Positions 1 to 7,095 of a DNA stretch of 35,067 nucleotides are shown here, piece after piece; positions within the stretch are counted from its first letter, which is position 1; every line of letters starts with the position of its first letter. A program made the position numbers and the translations under genes. The stretch is from the NCBI GenBank assembly GCA_026987195.1, contig JALSNC010000185.1, forward strand, positions 1-35,067, read 5' to 3'. The notes under the pieces were generated by a model, which did no database searches, was not told the origin of the DNA, and saw only the letters and a program-made list of their open reading frames with translations. Source of the stretch: Desulfobulbaceae bacterium. Its GTDB lineage: Bacteria > Desulfobacterota > Desulfobulbia > Desulfobulbales > Desulfobulbaceae.

Positions 1-483
1 TGGGATTTTGAATATATACGGAAAAACATGCCGTTTCATGATCTCGTCCACGAGGTGCTCTCCAGTCCTTTTCCCCATTTCGTGGTCCTGGACGAGCAGG
101 ACCGGCTGGCCGGGGTGCTGACCCTGCGGGATATCCGTGCCCTGCTCGCCGATCCGGAGTATGATGGCGAAGGCGTGGTCGCCGGCGACCTGATGCAGCG
201 GGAGGTGGTCACCGTGCGCGAGGACCAGAACCTGGAGGAGGCCTTTCACCTTTTCTCCCGGGGCAATTTTTCCTTTCTGCCGGTGATCTCGGCCACGGAT
301 CCGGAGCGGGTGGTGGGGTGCCTGAAAAAGGACGACCTGCTCACGGCCTACAACCAGCACGTGCTGCGGGACCAGGTGGAGCCCTCGGCCCGCTGGATCT
401 GCACCCTGCCGGAGTGCGGCACGCGGAAGAGCACGGGAGGCGAACGTCCCTCCCGCAGACACAAGACGGAGAAGACACCATGA
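1..483 (+). CDS. CBS-domain C-terminus of a putative CLC-type chloride channel (partial)
   Basis: The reading frame is open from the first base (WDFEYIRKN precedes the first Met at 28), so this is the 3' end of a gene that starts outside the window. The visible 160 residues hold a CBS pair. The first half ends in a hydrophobic strand and [10 protein letters not shown]; the second begins at [11 protein letters not shown] and ends at [15 protein letters not shown] pair at the C-terminus, followed by a short basic tail, is the usual arrangement in bacterial CLC chloride channels or transporters, where it binds adenine nucleotides and gates the pore. The membrane part is not visible, so another CBS-tailed protein (for example an Mg transporter or a stand-alone CBS protein) cannot be excluded. 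Its TGA stop overlaps the ATG of the fumarase gene (ATGA at 480-483), which suggests translational coupling. Confidence 0.7.
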   Translation, partial: WDFEYIRKNMPFHDLVHEVLSSPFPHFVVLDEQDRLAGVLTLRDIRALLADPEYDGEGVVAGDLMQREVVTVREDQNLEEAFHLFSRGNFSFLPVISATDPERVVGCLKKDDLLTAYNQHVLRDQVEPSARWICTLPECGTRKSTGGERPSRRHKTEKTP

Positions 484-2099
484 GTGATTTTGTCTACCAG
501 GACCCCTTTCCCCTGGCCGAAGATACCACCGACTACCGGCGGCTGCCCGGGTCAGAAGAATATGTCGCCCTGGAGCGGTTCCGGGACCGGGAGGTGCTGG
601 TGATCGAGCCCCGGGCCCTGGCCGAGCTCGCCCGCCAGGCCATGCACGATGTCTCTTTTCTCCTCCGCCGCAGCCACAACGAGAAGGTGGCCGCCATCCT
701 CGAGGATCCCGGCGCATCGGACAACGACCGGGCCGTGGCCCTGGCCATGCTGCGCAACGCCGAGATTGCGGCCCGGGGAATCCTGCCGGTGTGCCAGGAT
801 ACCGGCACTGCCATCGTCATCGGCAAAAAGGGACAGCAGGTCTGGACCGGCTGCAACGACCACGAGGAGATCAGCCGCGGCATCTTCACCACCTACAGCC
901 GTGAAAACCTGCGCTATTCCCAGCTTGCGCCACTCACCATGTTCGACGAGGTCAACACCGGCACCAACCTGCCGGCCCAGATCGATATCTATGCCGCCGG
1001 CGGCAGCAAGTATACCTTTCTTTTTGTGGCAAAGGGCGGTGGCAGCGCCAACAAGACCTTCCTCTACCAGGAGACCAGGGCCCTGCTCGAACCCGATACC
1101 CTGTTTGATTTCCTGGTCAGCAGGATGAAGACCCTGGGCACGGCGGCCTGTCCGCCCTACCACATTGCCTTTGTCATCGGCGGCACCAGCGTGGAGGCAA
1201 ATACGAAACTGGTCAAGCTGGCCAGTACCGGTTACCTGGACAGCCTGCCCGCAAGCGGCAACGAGTATGGCCGCGCCTTTCGCGACCACGACCTGGAACA
1301 GCGGCTGCTGCAGGCCAGCCGGGAGCTGGGCATCGGTGCCCAGTTCGGGGGGAGGTTCTTTGCGCACGACGTGCGGGTGCTCCGCCTGCCGCGTCATGGT
1401 GCCTCCCTGCCGGTGGGTCTGGGCGTCTCCTGCTCGGCCGACCGCAATATCAGGGCCCGTATCGACCGTGAGGGCCTGTGGCTCGAACGACTCGATACCG
1501 ACCCGGGCAGCCTGATCCCGGAACGATACCGCGGCCGGGAGGACACGGATGCGGTACGCATCGATCTGGCGCGGCCCATGGCCGAGATCCTGGCCGAGCT
1601 GGGCCGCTACCCGGTCGCCACCCGTATCCTGCTCACCGGAACCATCATCGTGGGGCGCGACATTGCGCACGCCCGCTGGAAGGCGCTCCTGGACGCGGGC
1701 CGGCCCTTGCCCGACTACCTGAAGAATCACCCGGTCTACTATGCCGGCCCGGCCAAGACCCCGCCGGGCAGACCCTCGGGCTCCTTCGGTCCCACCACCG
1801 CCGGCCGCATGGACTCCTATGTCGAACTCTTGCAGAGCCACGGCGGTTCCCTGGTCATGATCGCCAAGGGCAACCGTTCACCGCAGGTCACCGAGAGCTG
1901 CCGTCGCCACGGCGGGTTCTACCTGGGCTCCATCGGCGGGCCGGCCGCCCTGATCGCCGAGGAAAACATCGAAGAGGTGGCGTGCATCGACTACCCGGAG
2001 CTGGGCATGGAGGCGGTCTGGCGGATCGAGGTCAGGGATTTCCCCGCCTTCATCCTGGTGGATGACAAGGGCAATGATTTCTTTGCCGGCCTGGTGTAG
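480..2099 (+). CDS. Class I (Fe-S) fumarate hydratase
   Basis: Catalyses the reversible hydration of fumarate to malate in the cytosol. The 539-aa product has the single-chain length of class I fumarases such as FumA/FumB. Three conserved cysteines lie in contexts typical of ligands of the labile [4Fe-4S] cluster: [19 protein letters not shown] and GVSCSADRN. The C-terminal half has [11 protein letters not shown] and KGNRSPQV, typical of the beta domain. The start at 480 is preferred over an upstream in-frame codon at 318 because GGAG lies about 8 nt before it and homologous-looking sequence begins there. The first four bases overlap the preceding CBS gene. The enzyme would feed the succinate-fumarate-malate branch that continues from the methylmalonyl-CoA operon at the other end of the window. 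The oxygen-labile cluster fits an anaerobe. Confidence 0.93.
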   Translation: MSDFVYQDPFPLAEDTTDYRRLPGSEEYVALERFRDREVLVIEPRALAELARQAMHDVSFLLRRSHNEKVAAILEDPGASDNDRAVALAMLRNAEIAARGILPVCQDTGTAIVIGKKGQQVWTGCNDHEEISRGIFTTYSRENLRYSQLAPLTMFDEVNTGTNLPAQIDIYAAGGSKYTFLFVAKGGGSANKTFLYQETRALLEPDTLFDFLVSRMKTLGTAACPPYHIAFVIGGTSVEANTKLVKLASTGYLDSLPASGNEYGRAFRDHDLEQRLLQASRELGIGAQFGGRFFAHDVRVLRLPRHGASLPVGLGVSCSADRNIRARIDREGLWLERLDTDPGSLIPERYRGREDTDAVRIDLARPMAEILAELGRYPVATRILLTGTIIVGRDIAHARWKALLDAGRPLPDYLKNHPVYYAGPAKTPPGRPSGSFGPTTAGRMDSYVELLQSHGGSLVMIAKGNRSPQVTESCRRHGGFYLGSIGGPAALIAEENIEEVACIDYPELGMEAVWRIEVRDFPAFILVDDKGNDFFAGLV

Positions 2100-2133
2100 C
2101 GCCTGCCGGGGACCTCGTTCCTGATCCGGTGCC

Positions 2134-4584
2134 ATGGTACAAGCGTCGCTGACCCGCTCCCGGTGGCTTGCCTGTCTCCCGGTCCCGGTCATTGTCCTGC
2201 TGTTCCTCTCCGGCCTGGCCCTGGTGACCGGCTCGCCGGGGTTTCGCCTGGAGAAGACCCAGCAGGGACTGCTGATCTCGCAGGTGGTGGAACCGCTCAA
2301 CCCGGTGCGGCCCGGAGACGTGATCGTCGCCGTGGACGGGACCCCCTATCACCGGCTGCTGGCAGCCCTGTTCACCGGCCCCCGCCACCTCGCGCCCCCC
2401 GCCACCGTCACCCTGCTCCGGGACGGCGAAAGGCTGCATATTCCCCTTGCGGTCCGGCCGGTGGGCCTGCCGGCCTACCTGGCCATTGCCTGGCCGCACC
2501 TGCTTCTTGTCTCGGTCTTTCTTCTTCTGGGCGTGATCGCCCTTCTCCGGGCGCCGTCCGGCCAGCCGGCCCATCTTTTCTTTGTCCTGCTCTGCGGGTT
2601 CGCCACCTCCATTGCCTCGACCATCGCCTCCCACTTCGGCCTCCTGCAGCCGGTGGCCGTGTCGGCGAGTTTCTTTGTCATCATGGTCAGCAACTGGATC
2701 GCCTTCGGGGCCTGGGCCCATTTTGTCTGCCGTTTCCCGGTCGAGCGGGACCTGCTGGCCGGCAGGCCCTGGCCCATCCCCCTGTTCTACCTCCTGCCGC
2801 CCCTGCTTGCGGCCACGGTGGCCCTGGACCGGGCCGGCCTGGCCCCTGGTTTCTGGGGCTGGATGCAGCGGTTGCGCAACGCCGGTGCGCCATTGATCAT
2901 CGTCGGCGCCTTTGCCAAGCATCTGGCCGATTATTTGCGCCTGCCAGCGGGGTTTGCCAGGAACCAGCTCAAGCTTTCCCTGGCCGCCTACTGGTTGACC
3001 TTTGGCCCCTATCTCTTCCTCTACCTGCTGCCCAACCTGCTGGCCGACCACCCCCTGATCCCCTTCCGCTGGATCATCCTGTCCGCCCTGGTCCTGCCGG
3101 CCGCCTACCTGGTGGCCCTGCTCCGGCACCGGCTGCTCGGTATCGACCGGATGATCAGCCGCCTGCTGGCGCACCTCATCCTGATCATTGCCCTGACCCT
3201 GGTCTATTCCGGTTTTCTGGTCGGGCTCAGGCACTGGCTCTGGGGCCGCGAGATCGTTGCCGAGAACCTGTTTCTGCTCTTCATCATCGTCGTGGCCCTG
3301 TTGTTCAATCCCCTGGCCCGGATGGTGCAGCGGTTCATCGAGCGGGTCATCTTCCGCAACCGGGTCGATGACTCCTTGCTGCTGGCCCGTTTCAGCCGCA
3401 GGATGGCCTCGTGTCTCCGCATGGATGACCTGGTACGGATTCTGACCCTGGACCTGGCCGCGGATTTCAATCTCAGCAGGGCAGCGCTTCTGCTGCTGAA
3501 CGACCGGGACAGCCGCCTGTACCCGGAAGGGAGCGATCCGGGCGGTGTCTCCTGGCCGGAGAGCCGACTGGTCGGCCGGCTGGCCGATACCGGCGGCTAC
3601 TGCTTCACCCTGGGAACAGAAGATGATCCCGAACTGGACCGGGAGCTTGCGCTGATCCGGGCGGCGGGGTATCCTCTGGTCCTGTCCCTGCAGGGAAGCG
3701 GCCGTCTTCTCGGCCTTCTCCTGGCCGGCGCGCGCCGGGACGGCCACCTGTTCGGTGACCAGGACATCCGCACCTTTTCCACCCTGGCCAACCAGGCTGC
3801 CGTGGCCCTGGAGAATGCCCGGCGGTACGATTCGCTGGTGCAGAGCAGGAAGAGCATGGAGAAGCTGTTCGCCAAGGTGGTGCAGAGCGAAAAGATGGCT
3901 GCCCTGGGCGAGATGACCGCGGTCCTGGCCCATGAGCTGAAGAATCCCCTTGGCATCATCCGCAGCTCGGCCCAGTACCTGGCCGGCGGCAACCGGCCCG
4001 TCGGGGTGCGGGAAGAGATGCTGCACTATATCATGGACGAGGTGGACAACCTGAACCGGGTGATCTCCAGCCTGCTGGGACTGGCCCGGTTCCGGCCACC
4101 GGTCCTGGCACCGGTGGACCTGGGGCGGGAACTGCCCGCCCTGGCAGGTCGCTGGCAGCGCTCCGGGGACCATGATCCGGCGGTGGAGATCGTCGTCAGC
4201 GTGCCGGAGGACCTGCCGGTCATCCATGGCGATTTCAAACAGCTCGAACAGGTGATGCTCAACCTGGTGCGCAACAGCGAAGAGGCCATGGCCGGCGGCG
4301 GCAGGATCGAGATCAGTGCCCGGGGGCAGGGGCAGGGGGTCGAGCTTTCGGTCCGGGACACGGGGCCCGGTATCGCCGACGAGGACCTGGACAACGTGTT
4401 CCGGAAGTTTTTCACCACCAGGGAGAAGGGGCTGGGCCTCGGATTGCCGATCTGCCGCCAGATCGTCCGGGCCCATAATGGCGAGATACGCCTGGCCAAC
4501 GGCAGGGGCGGCGGTACCGTCGCGACGGTCCTGCTTCCCCTCCATCCCCTGGGTGTGCCGGATACCGGGCTTGCGGAAAGGTAG
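2134..4584 (+). CDS. Membrane sensor histidine kinase (PDZ-like, multi-TM, GAF-like, HisKA, HATPase)
   Basis: An 816-aa sensor kinase. Residues about 10-33 form a first membrane segment. Residues 40-105 look like a PDZ-type ligand-binding segment (LISQVVEPLNPVRPGDVIVAVDG). Several hydrophobic helices follow between about 110 and 400. A GAF-like segment covers about 430-570 (ends FSTLANQAAVALENA). The HisKA phospho-acceptor is His600 in VLAHELKNPLG, with an N box around Asn714 (LVRNSEEAM) and G boxes at 742 (DTGPGIA) and KGLGLGLP. It should autophosphorylate and pass phosphate to the response regulator 55 bp downstream, in the same direction. The periplasmic PDZ-like piece suggests that it senses an envelope peptide or misfolded protein, but the ligand is unknown. 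The start is not strongly supported by a ribosome site. Confidence 0.88.
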   Translation: MVQASLTRSRWLACLPVPVIVLLFLSGLALVTGSPGFRLEKTQQGLLISQVVEPLNPVRPGDVIVAVDGTPYHRLLAALFTGPRHLAPPATVTLLRDGERLHIPLAVRPVGLPAYLAIAWPHLLLVSVFLLLGVIALLRAPSGQPAHLFFVLLCGFATSIASTIASHFGLLQPVAVSASFFVIMVSNWIAFGAWAHFVCRFPVERDLLAGRPWPIPLFYLLPPLLAATVALDRAGLAPGFWGWMQRLRNAGAPLIIVGAFAKHLADYLRLPAGFARNQLKLSLAAYWLTFGPYLFLYLLPNLLADHPLIPFRWIILSALVLPAAYLVALLRHRLLGIDRMISRLLAHLILIIALTLVYSGFLVGLRHWLWGREIVAENLFLLFIIVVALLFNPLARMVQRFIERVIFRNRVDDSLLLARFSRRMASCLRMDDLVRILTLDLAADFNLSRAALLLLNDRDSRLYPEGSDPGGVSWPESRLVGRLADTGGYCFTLGTEDDPELDRELALIRAAGYPLVLSLQGSGRLLGLLLAGARRDGHLFGDQDIRTFSTLANQAAVALENARRYDSLVQSRKSMEKLFAKVVQSEKMAALGEMTAVLAHELKNPLGIIRSSAQYLAGGNRPVGVREEMLHYIMDEVDNLNRVISSLLGLARFRPPVLAPVDLGRELPALAGRWQRSGDHDPAVEIVVSVPEDLPVIHGDFKQLEQVMLNLVRNSEEAMAGGGRIEISARGQGQGVELSVRDTGPGIADEDLDNVFRKFFTTREKGLGLGLPICRQIVRAHNGEIRLANGRGGGTVATVLLPLHPLGVPDTGLAER

Positions 4585-4592
4585 TTCAAGGT

Positions 4593-4618
4593 GGTTGCCG
4601 ATGGCGGTGAACTGTTAC
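4593..4618 (-). repeat. 26-nt dispersed hairpin repeat, copy 1
   Basis: Sits between the kinase stop and the regulator start. On the + strand it reads GGTTGCCG-atgg-CGGTGAACTGTTAC. Related copies are at 6110-6133, 6521-6546, 17746-17771 and 20674-20699. The conserved parts can pair (GTTGCCG with CGGTGAAC, one bulge) around a variable 4-nt loop. Strand is assigned so that the motif written GTAACAGTTCACC is forward. Confidence 0.75.
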
Positions 4619-4638
4619 GAAAAATTTCGGGACAGGGT

Positions 4639-5955
4639 ATGAGGGAAAAGGGAAAGATTCTGGTCATCGAGGACGAGGAGCGCATGCGGCGGCTGCTGGA
4701 GCTGGTCCTGGCCGATGCCGGGTACCAGGTGCAGGGGGCGGCCGACGGGCAGTCCGGGATCGGGATCTGGCACCGGTGGCGGCCGGACGTGGTGGTGAGC
4801 GACCTGAAGATGCCCCGCATGGACGGCCTGGAGGTGCTCCGTTTCCGCAACCGGGAGTTTCCCGGCGTGCCCCTGGTCCTGCTCACCGCCTTTGGCACGG
4901 TGGATACCGCGGTGGCGGCCATGAAGGAAGGGGCCTTTGACTACCTGACCAAGCCGGTGGACAACAACCGGGTCCTGGAGGTGGTGGCCCGGGCCATGAG
5001 CCGCTGCTGCCGGGCCGCAGGCCATGCCATGGTCGGCTCGCCGTCCTTCCTGCGGCAACTGGAGCGGGAGATCGCCCTGGTGGCAGGGACCGATTCCGCG
5101 GTCCTGGTCACCGGCGCCTCGGGTACCGGCAAGGAGCTGGTGGCCCGGGCCATTCATCATCAGTATGGTTCACCGGAGGCCCCGTTTGTCCGGGTCAACT
5201 GCCCGGCCATTCCCGGTGATCTCCTGGAGAGCGAACTGTTTGGTCATCGGCGCGGCGCCTTTACCGGCGCTGTCGACCACCGGCCCGGTTCCTTTGTTCT
5301 GGCCGACGGGGGCACGCTCTTCCTCGACGAGATCGGTGATCTGCCCCTCGCCCTGCAGCCCAAGCTGCTGCATGCCGTGGAAGAGAAAACCGTGCTTGCC
5401 GTGGGGGCCGCCCGGCCGCGGAAGGTGCAGGTCAAGATCGTCTCGGCCACCAACCGGGACCTGGAGGCCATGGTCGGGGAGGGGCGGTTCCGGGAGGATC
5501 TCTTCCACCGGCTCAACATTCTTCACATCCGTCTCCCGCCCCTGCGGGAACGGGCAGAAGATATCGCCCGGCTGGCAGACCATTTCCTGGCCGGCTTTGC
5601 GGCCCGCTACGGCCGGCCGGTGGCTGTTCTCGACAGCGGGGCCCTGGCGCAGATGCAGGAGTATGAGTGGCCCGGCAATATCCGCGAGCTGCGGAACGTC
5701 CTGGAACGGCTGGTCCTGGAGGGACACGAGACGATCGCGGCGCACTGCCTGCCGGACAGGATCCGCACCGGCAAACGGCAGAAGGTGTCTTGCCCCGGGC
5801 CGGAAGCAGGCATGGACCTGGCGGCACAGGAGCGGGCGCTGATCATGGATGCCCTGGAGAAGAGCGACTGGAACCAGTCCCGGGCGGCGCGTTGCCTGGG
5901 CATCTCCCGCAACACCCTGCGCTATCGGATCAGAAAGCACGGGATACGGAGGTAA
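4639..5955 (+). CDS. NtrC-family sigma-54-dependent response regulator
   Basis: A 438-aa three-domain activator. The receiver domain (1-120) has the acidic pair E11/D12, phospho-acceptor Asp55 in VVSDLKMPRMDG and a conserved Lys in YLTKPVD. The central AAA+ domain has Walker A GASGTGKE at about 160-167 and the sigma-54 contact loop GAFTGA at 206-211. The Fis-type HTH at the end reads NQSRAARCLGISRNTLRYRI. It should switch on sigma-54 promoters after phosphorylation by the adjacent kinase; its targets are not visible here. The ATG at 4639 is chosen because it places the first beta strand (KILVIED) correctly. An in-frame GTG at 4591 would translate the repeat at 4593-4618. The TAA stop lies within the first bases of the palindromic element at 5952-6084. 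Confidence 0.93.
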   Translation: MREKGKILVIEDEERMRRLLELVLADAGYQVQGAADGQSGIGIWHRWRPDVVVSDLKMPRMDGLEVLRFRNREFPGVPLVLLTAFGTVDTAVAAMKEGAFDYLTKPVDNNRVLEVVARAMSRCCRAAGHAMVGSPSFLRQLEREIALVAGTDSAVLVTGASGTGKELVARAIHHQYGSPEAPFVRVNCPAIPGDLLESELFGHRRGAFTGAVDHRPGSFVLADGGTLFLDEIGDLPLALQPKLLHAVEEKTVLAVGAARPRKVQVKIVSATNRDLEAMVGEGRFREDLFHRLNILHIRLPPLRERAEDIARLADHFLAGFAARYGRPVAVLDSGALAQMQEYEWPGNIRELRNVLERLVLEGHETIAAHCLPDRIRTGKRQKVSCPGPEAGMDLAAQERALIMDALEKSDWNQSRAARCLGISRNTLRYRIRKHGIRR

Positions 5956-6084
5956 GCGCTCCCAGGGACCGCATCTTTGCACGGTCGTTCCTGCCCGCAG
6001 AGGTAGGCTATCGGAGTCTCGCTGCGCTCGCTTACCTGCGGCCAGGCACGCCTGCACAAATATGCACTACCTGTGAACGCTTAC
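5952..6084. repeat. Long palindromic intergenic element A
   Basis: A 133-bp element whose two ends are imperfect inverted repeats. The left end starts GTAAGCGCTCCCAGG and the reverse complement of the right end starts GTAAGCGTTCACAGG; about 37 of the first 50 positions match by hand alignment. Its core (about 5957-6045) is about 89% identical, inverted, to 13033-13122 in element B. It overlaps the stop codon of the response regulator and could fold as one long hairpin in RNA, perhaps ending transcription or protecting the 3' end. Confidence 0.7.
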
Positions 6085-6109
6085 AGCCCTGAGGTCGTGA
6101 AAGCGCATA

Positions 6110-6133
6110 GTTGCCAACCCGGTGAGGGGTTAC
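6110..6133 (-). repeat. 26-nt dispersed hairpin repeat, degenerate copy
   Basis: Reads GTTGCC-aacc-CGGTGAGGGGTTAC on the + strand and matches the other copies at most stem positions. It lies just downstream of the PilZ stop and 26 bp from element A. It is inverted relative to the copy at 6521-6546 on the other side of the PilZ gene. Confidence 0.5.
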
Positions 6134-6152
6134 GGAGAGCCCGGACCGTGGG

Positions 6153-6488
6153 TCAGGGCTCGGTGTAGGAGATCCCGAGCCGGCCCGCGGTCCGGTCCAG
6201 CCAGATGATCCGGCCCCGGATCTGGACGGGATGACGTTCATGCTGCCGGTAGCGGTCCACCGCCGGCATGCAGATGACCTCGACCTCTGCCCCCGCTTCC
6301 AGGCCGGACAGGTCGGAACAGCTGATCTGCAGGCCACCCATGCCGGCATCCCGTGTCTCGCCGAAATGCCACTGGATGGAGCGGGCCGCCGGTGTCGGGC
6401 AGCGGAAGGAGATGGCAAGGCGTATGGGCCGGCGGTCATGTAGGCGCCGTTCTTCCGGTGACAGGGAGTATTTTCTCTTGTGATTCAT
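6153..6488 (-). CDS. PilZ-domain protein (putative c-di-GMP receptor)
   Basis: A 111-aa single-domain protein. Residues 19-23 (RRPIR) fit the RxxxR arm that wraps c-di-GMP in PilZ domains. The second motif, usually D/NxSxxG, reads DAGMGG at 47-52, so its serine is replaced by glycine and binding may be altered. The remainder alternates beta strands, ending in RGRIIWLDRTAGRLGISY as in PilZ domains. It stands alone on the minus strand between two plus-strand units. A c-di-GMP enzyme of the GGDEF-EAL type is encoded at 13200-16067, so a signalling link is possible but unproven. The start has GGAG about 13 nt upstream. Inverted copies of the 26-nt repeat flank the gene. Confidence 0.75.
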   Translation of the reverse strand: MNHKRKYSLSPEERRLHDRRPIRLAISFRCPTPAARSIQWHFGETRDAGMGGLQISCSDLSGLEAGAEVEVICMPAVDRYRQHERHPVQIRGRIIWLDRTAGRLGISYTEP

Positions 6489-6520
6489 AACAGGTTTCTC
6501 CGGCGGGAGGGGGACAGTCC

Positions 6521-6546
6521 GTAACAGTCCGCCGCTATCGGTGCAT
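6521..6546 (+). repeat. 26-nt dispersed hairpin repeat, copy upstream of the PilZ gene
   Basis: Reads GTAACAGTCCGCCG-ctat-CGGTGCAT; it matches the consensus GTAACAGTTCACCG-N4-CGGCAACC except for two changes in the first arm and changes at the 3' end. It lies 33 bp upstream of the PilZ start codon. Confidence 0.6.
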
Positions 6547-6747
6547 TGTTATCCGGCCGCAAGGGTACGGAGGCACGGGCAAAGGTGTTGCAATGGTACG
6601 GCAATATTTACAGCATATTTCGTGCCAGGGCCAGAGAAGGGGTGAGGGCGAATCGAAAATATGTCGTTATTCCGATGGGATCACTGAACGGTCAGGGGCC
6701 TGCCCAGACAGGGGGCCGGTCGGGCGGATATCGACAGGTGGTTGACC

Positions 6748-6784
6748 GGTGCAAATGCACCACCGGAACCGGTGCAAATGCACC
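6748..6784. promoter_or_regulatory. Two tandem palindromes, operator-like
   Basis: GGTGCAAATGCACC occurs exactly twice (6748-6761 and 6771-6784), 23 bp centre to centre, about two helical turns apart. Each copy is itself a palindrome (GGTGCA-aa-TGCACC). Spacing on one face of the helix is typical for paired sites of a dimeric DNA-binding protein. The regulator and regulated gene are unknown; purL starts about 310 bp downstream. Confidence 0.4.
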
Positions 6785-6830
6785 GCTGTGGCGGTGGTCT
6801 CTCCGGCCGGTACGGAGGTATGCGTCCAGT

Positions 6831-6854
6831 AGTGTTGCCGGGCCGTGCAACACT
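6831..6854. repeat. Perfect 8-bp inverted repeat
   Basis: AGTGTTGC, an 8-nt loop, then GCAACACT. It could be an RNA stem-loop or a protein-binding palindrome. No U-run follows, so it is not a standard terminator. Confidence 0.35.
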
Positions 6855-7009
6855 CGTCCCTGGAGGCTGGCCGATGTTCGAGGGCCGATGCGGCCATGGC
6901 CGGGGAGTCCGGTCCGGTCCTGCCGGATTAGCCGGGAAAATTTTTTGTATTCGTGCTACGATCAGGGGGCAGCGTCTGGCTGAACCAGGGACGCCTGCCG
7001 GGAATTCGC

Positions 7010-7042
7010 GGGGTGAACCACCGGCCGGGCCGGTTTCACCCC
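7010..7042 (+). promoter_or_regulatory. Hairpin in the purL leader
   Basis: GGGGTGAA at 7010-7017 pairs with TTCACCCC at 7035-7042, continued inside by CCGG/CCGG after a small asymmetric bulge. It ends about 40 nt before the purL ribosome site. A role in purL control is possible, but it matches no purine riboswitch I recognise. Confidence 0.35.
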
Positions 7043-7095
7043 GGGTCATGGAATCTTGAGCGGCCTGCCGTGTCCGGGCCGGAAAGGAACGAGTT

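Larger units (their letters stand above)
6489..7095. other. 607-bp intergenic region between PilZ and purL
   Basis: No convincing coding sequence: the open frames here lack a ribosome site and recognisable protein features. It holds a 26-nt repeat (6521-6546), two tandem palindromes (6748-6784), a perfect 8-bp inverted repeat (6831-6854) and a leader hairpin (7010-7042). A TACGAT at 6957-6962 could be a -10 box for purL but has no good -35. A small RNA cannot be excluded. Confidence 0.6.

Noticed and set aside
2050-4545. Very long minus-strand open frame antisense to the kinase (831 codons), and similar ones antisense to purL, the CHASE2 gene and the AAA+ gene
   Set aside because: Typical shadow frames of high-GC genes: rich in Gln, Gly, Arg and Pro, with no domain, while the opposite strand encodes clear protein families.
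4591-4638. Earlier GTG start for the response regulator
   Set aside because: It would translate the 26-nt repeat; the ATG at 4639 fits the receiver domain. The parallel GTG at 17773 for the LysM-FecR gene is rejected for the same reason.
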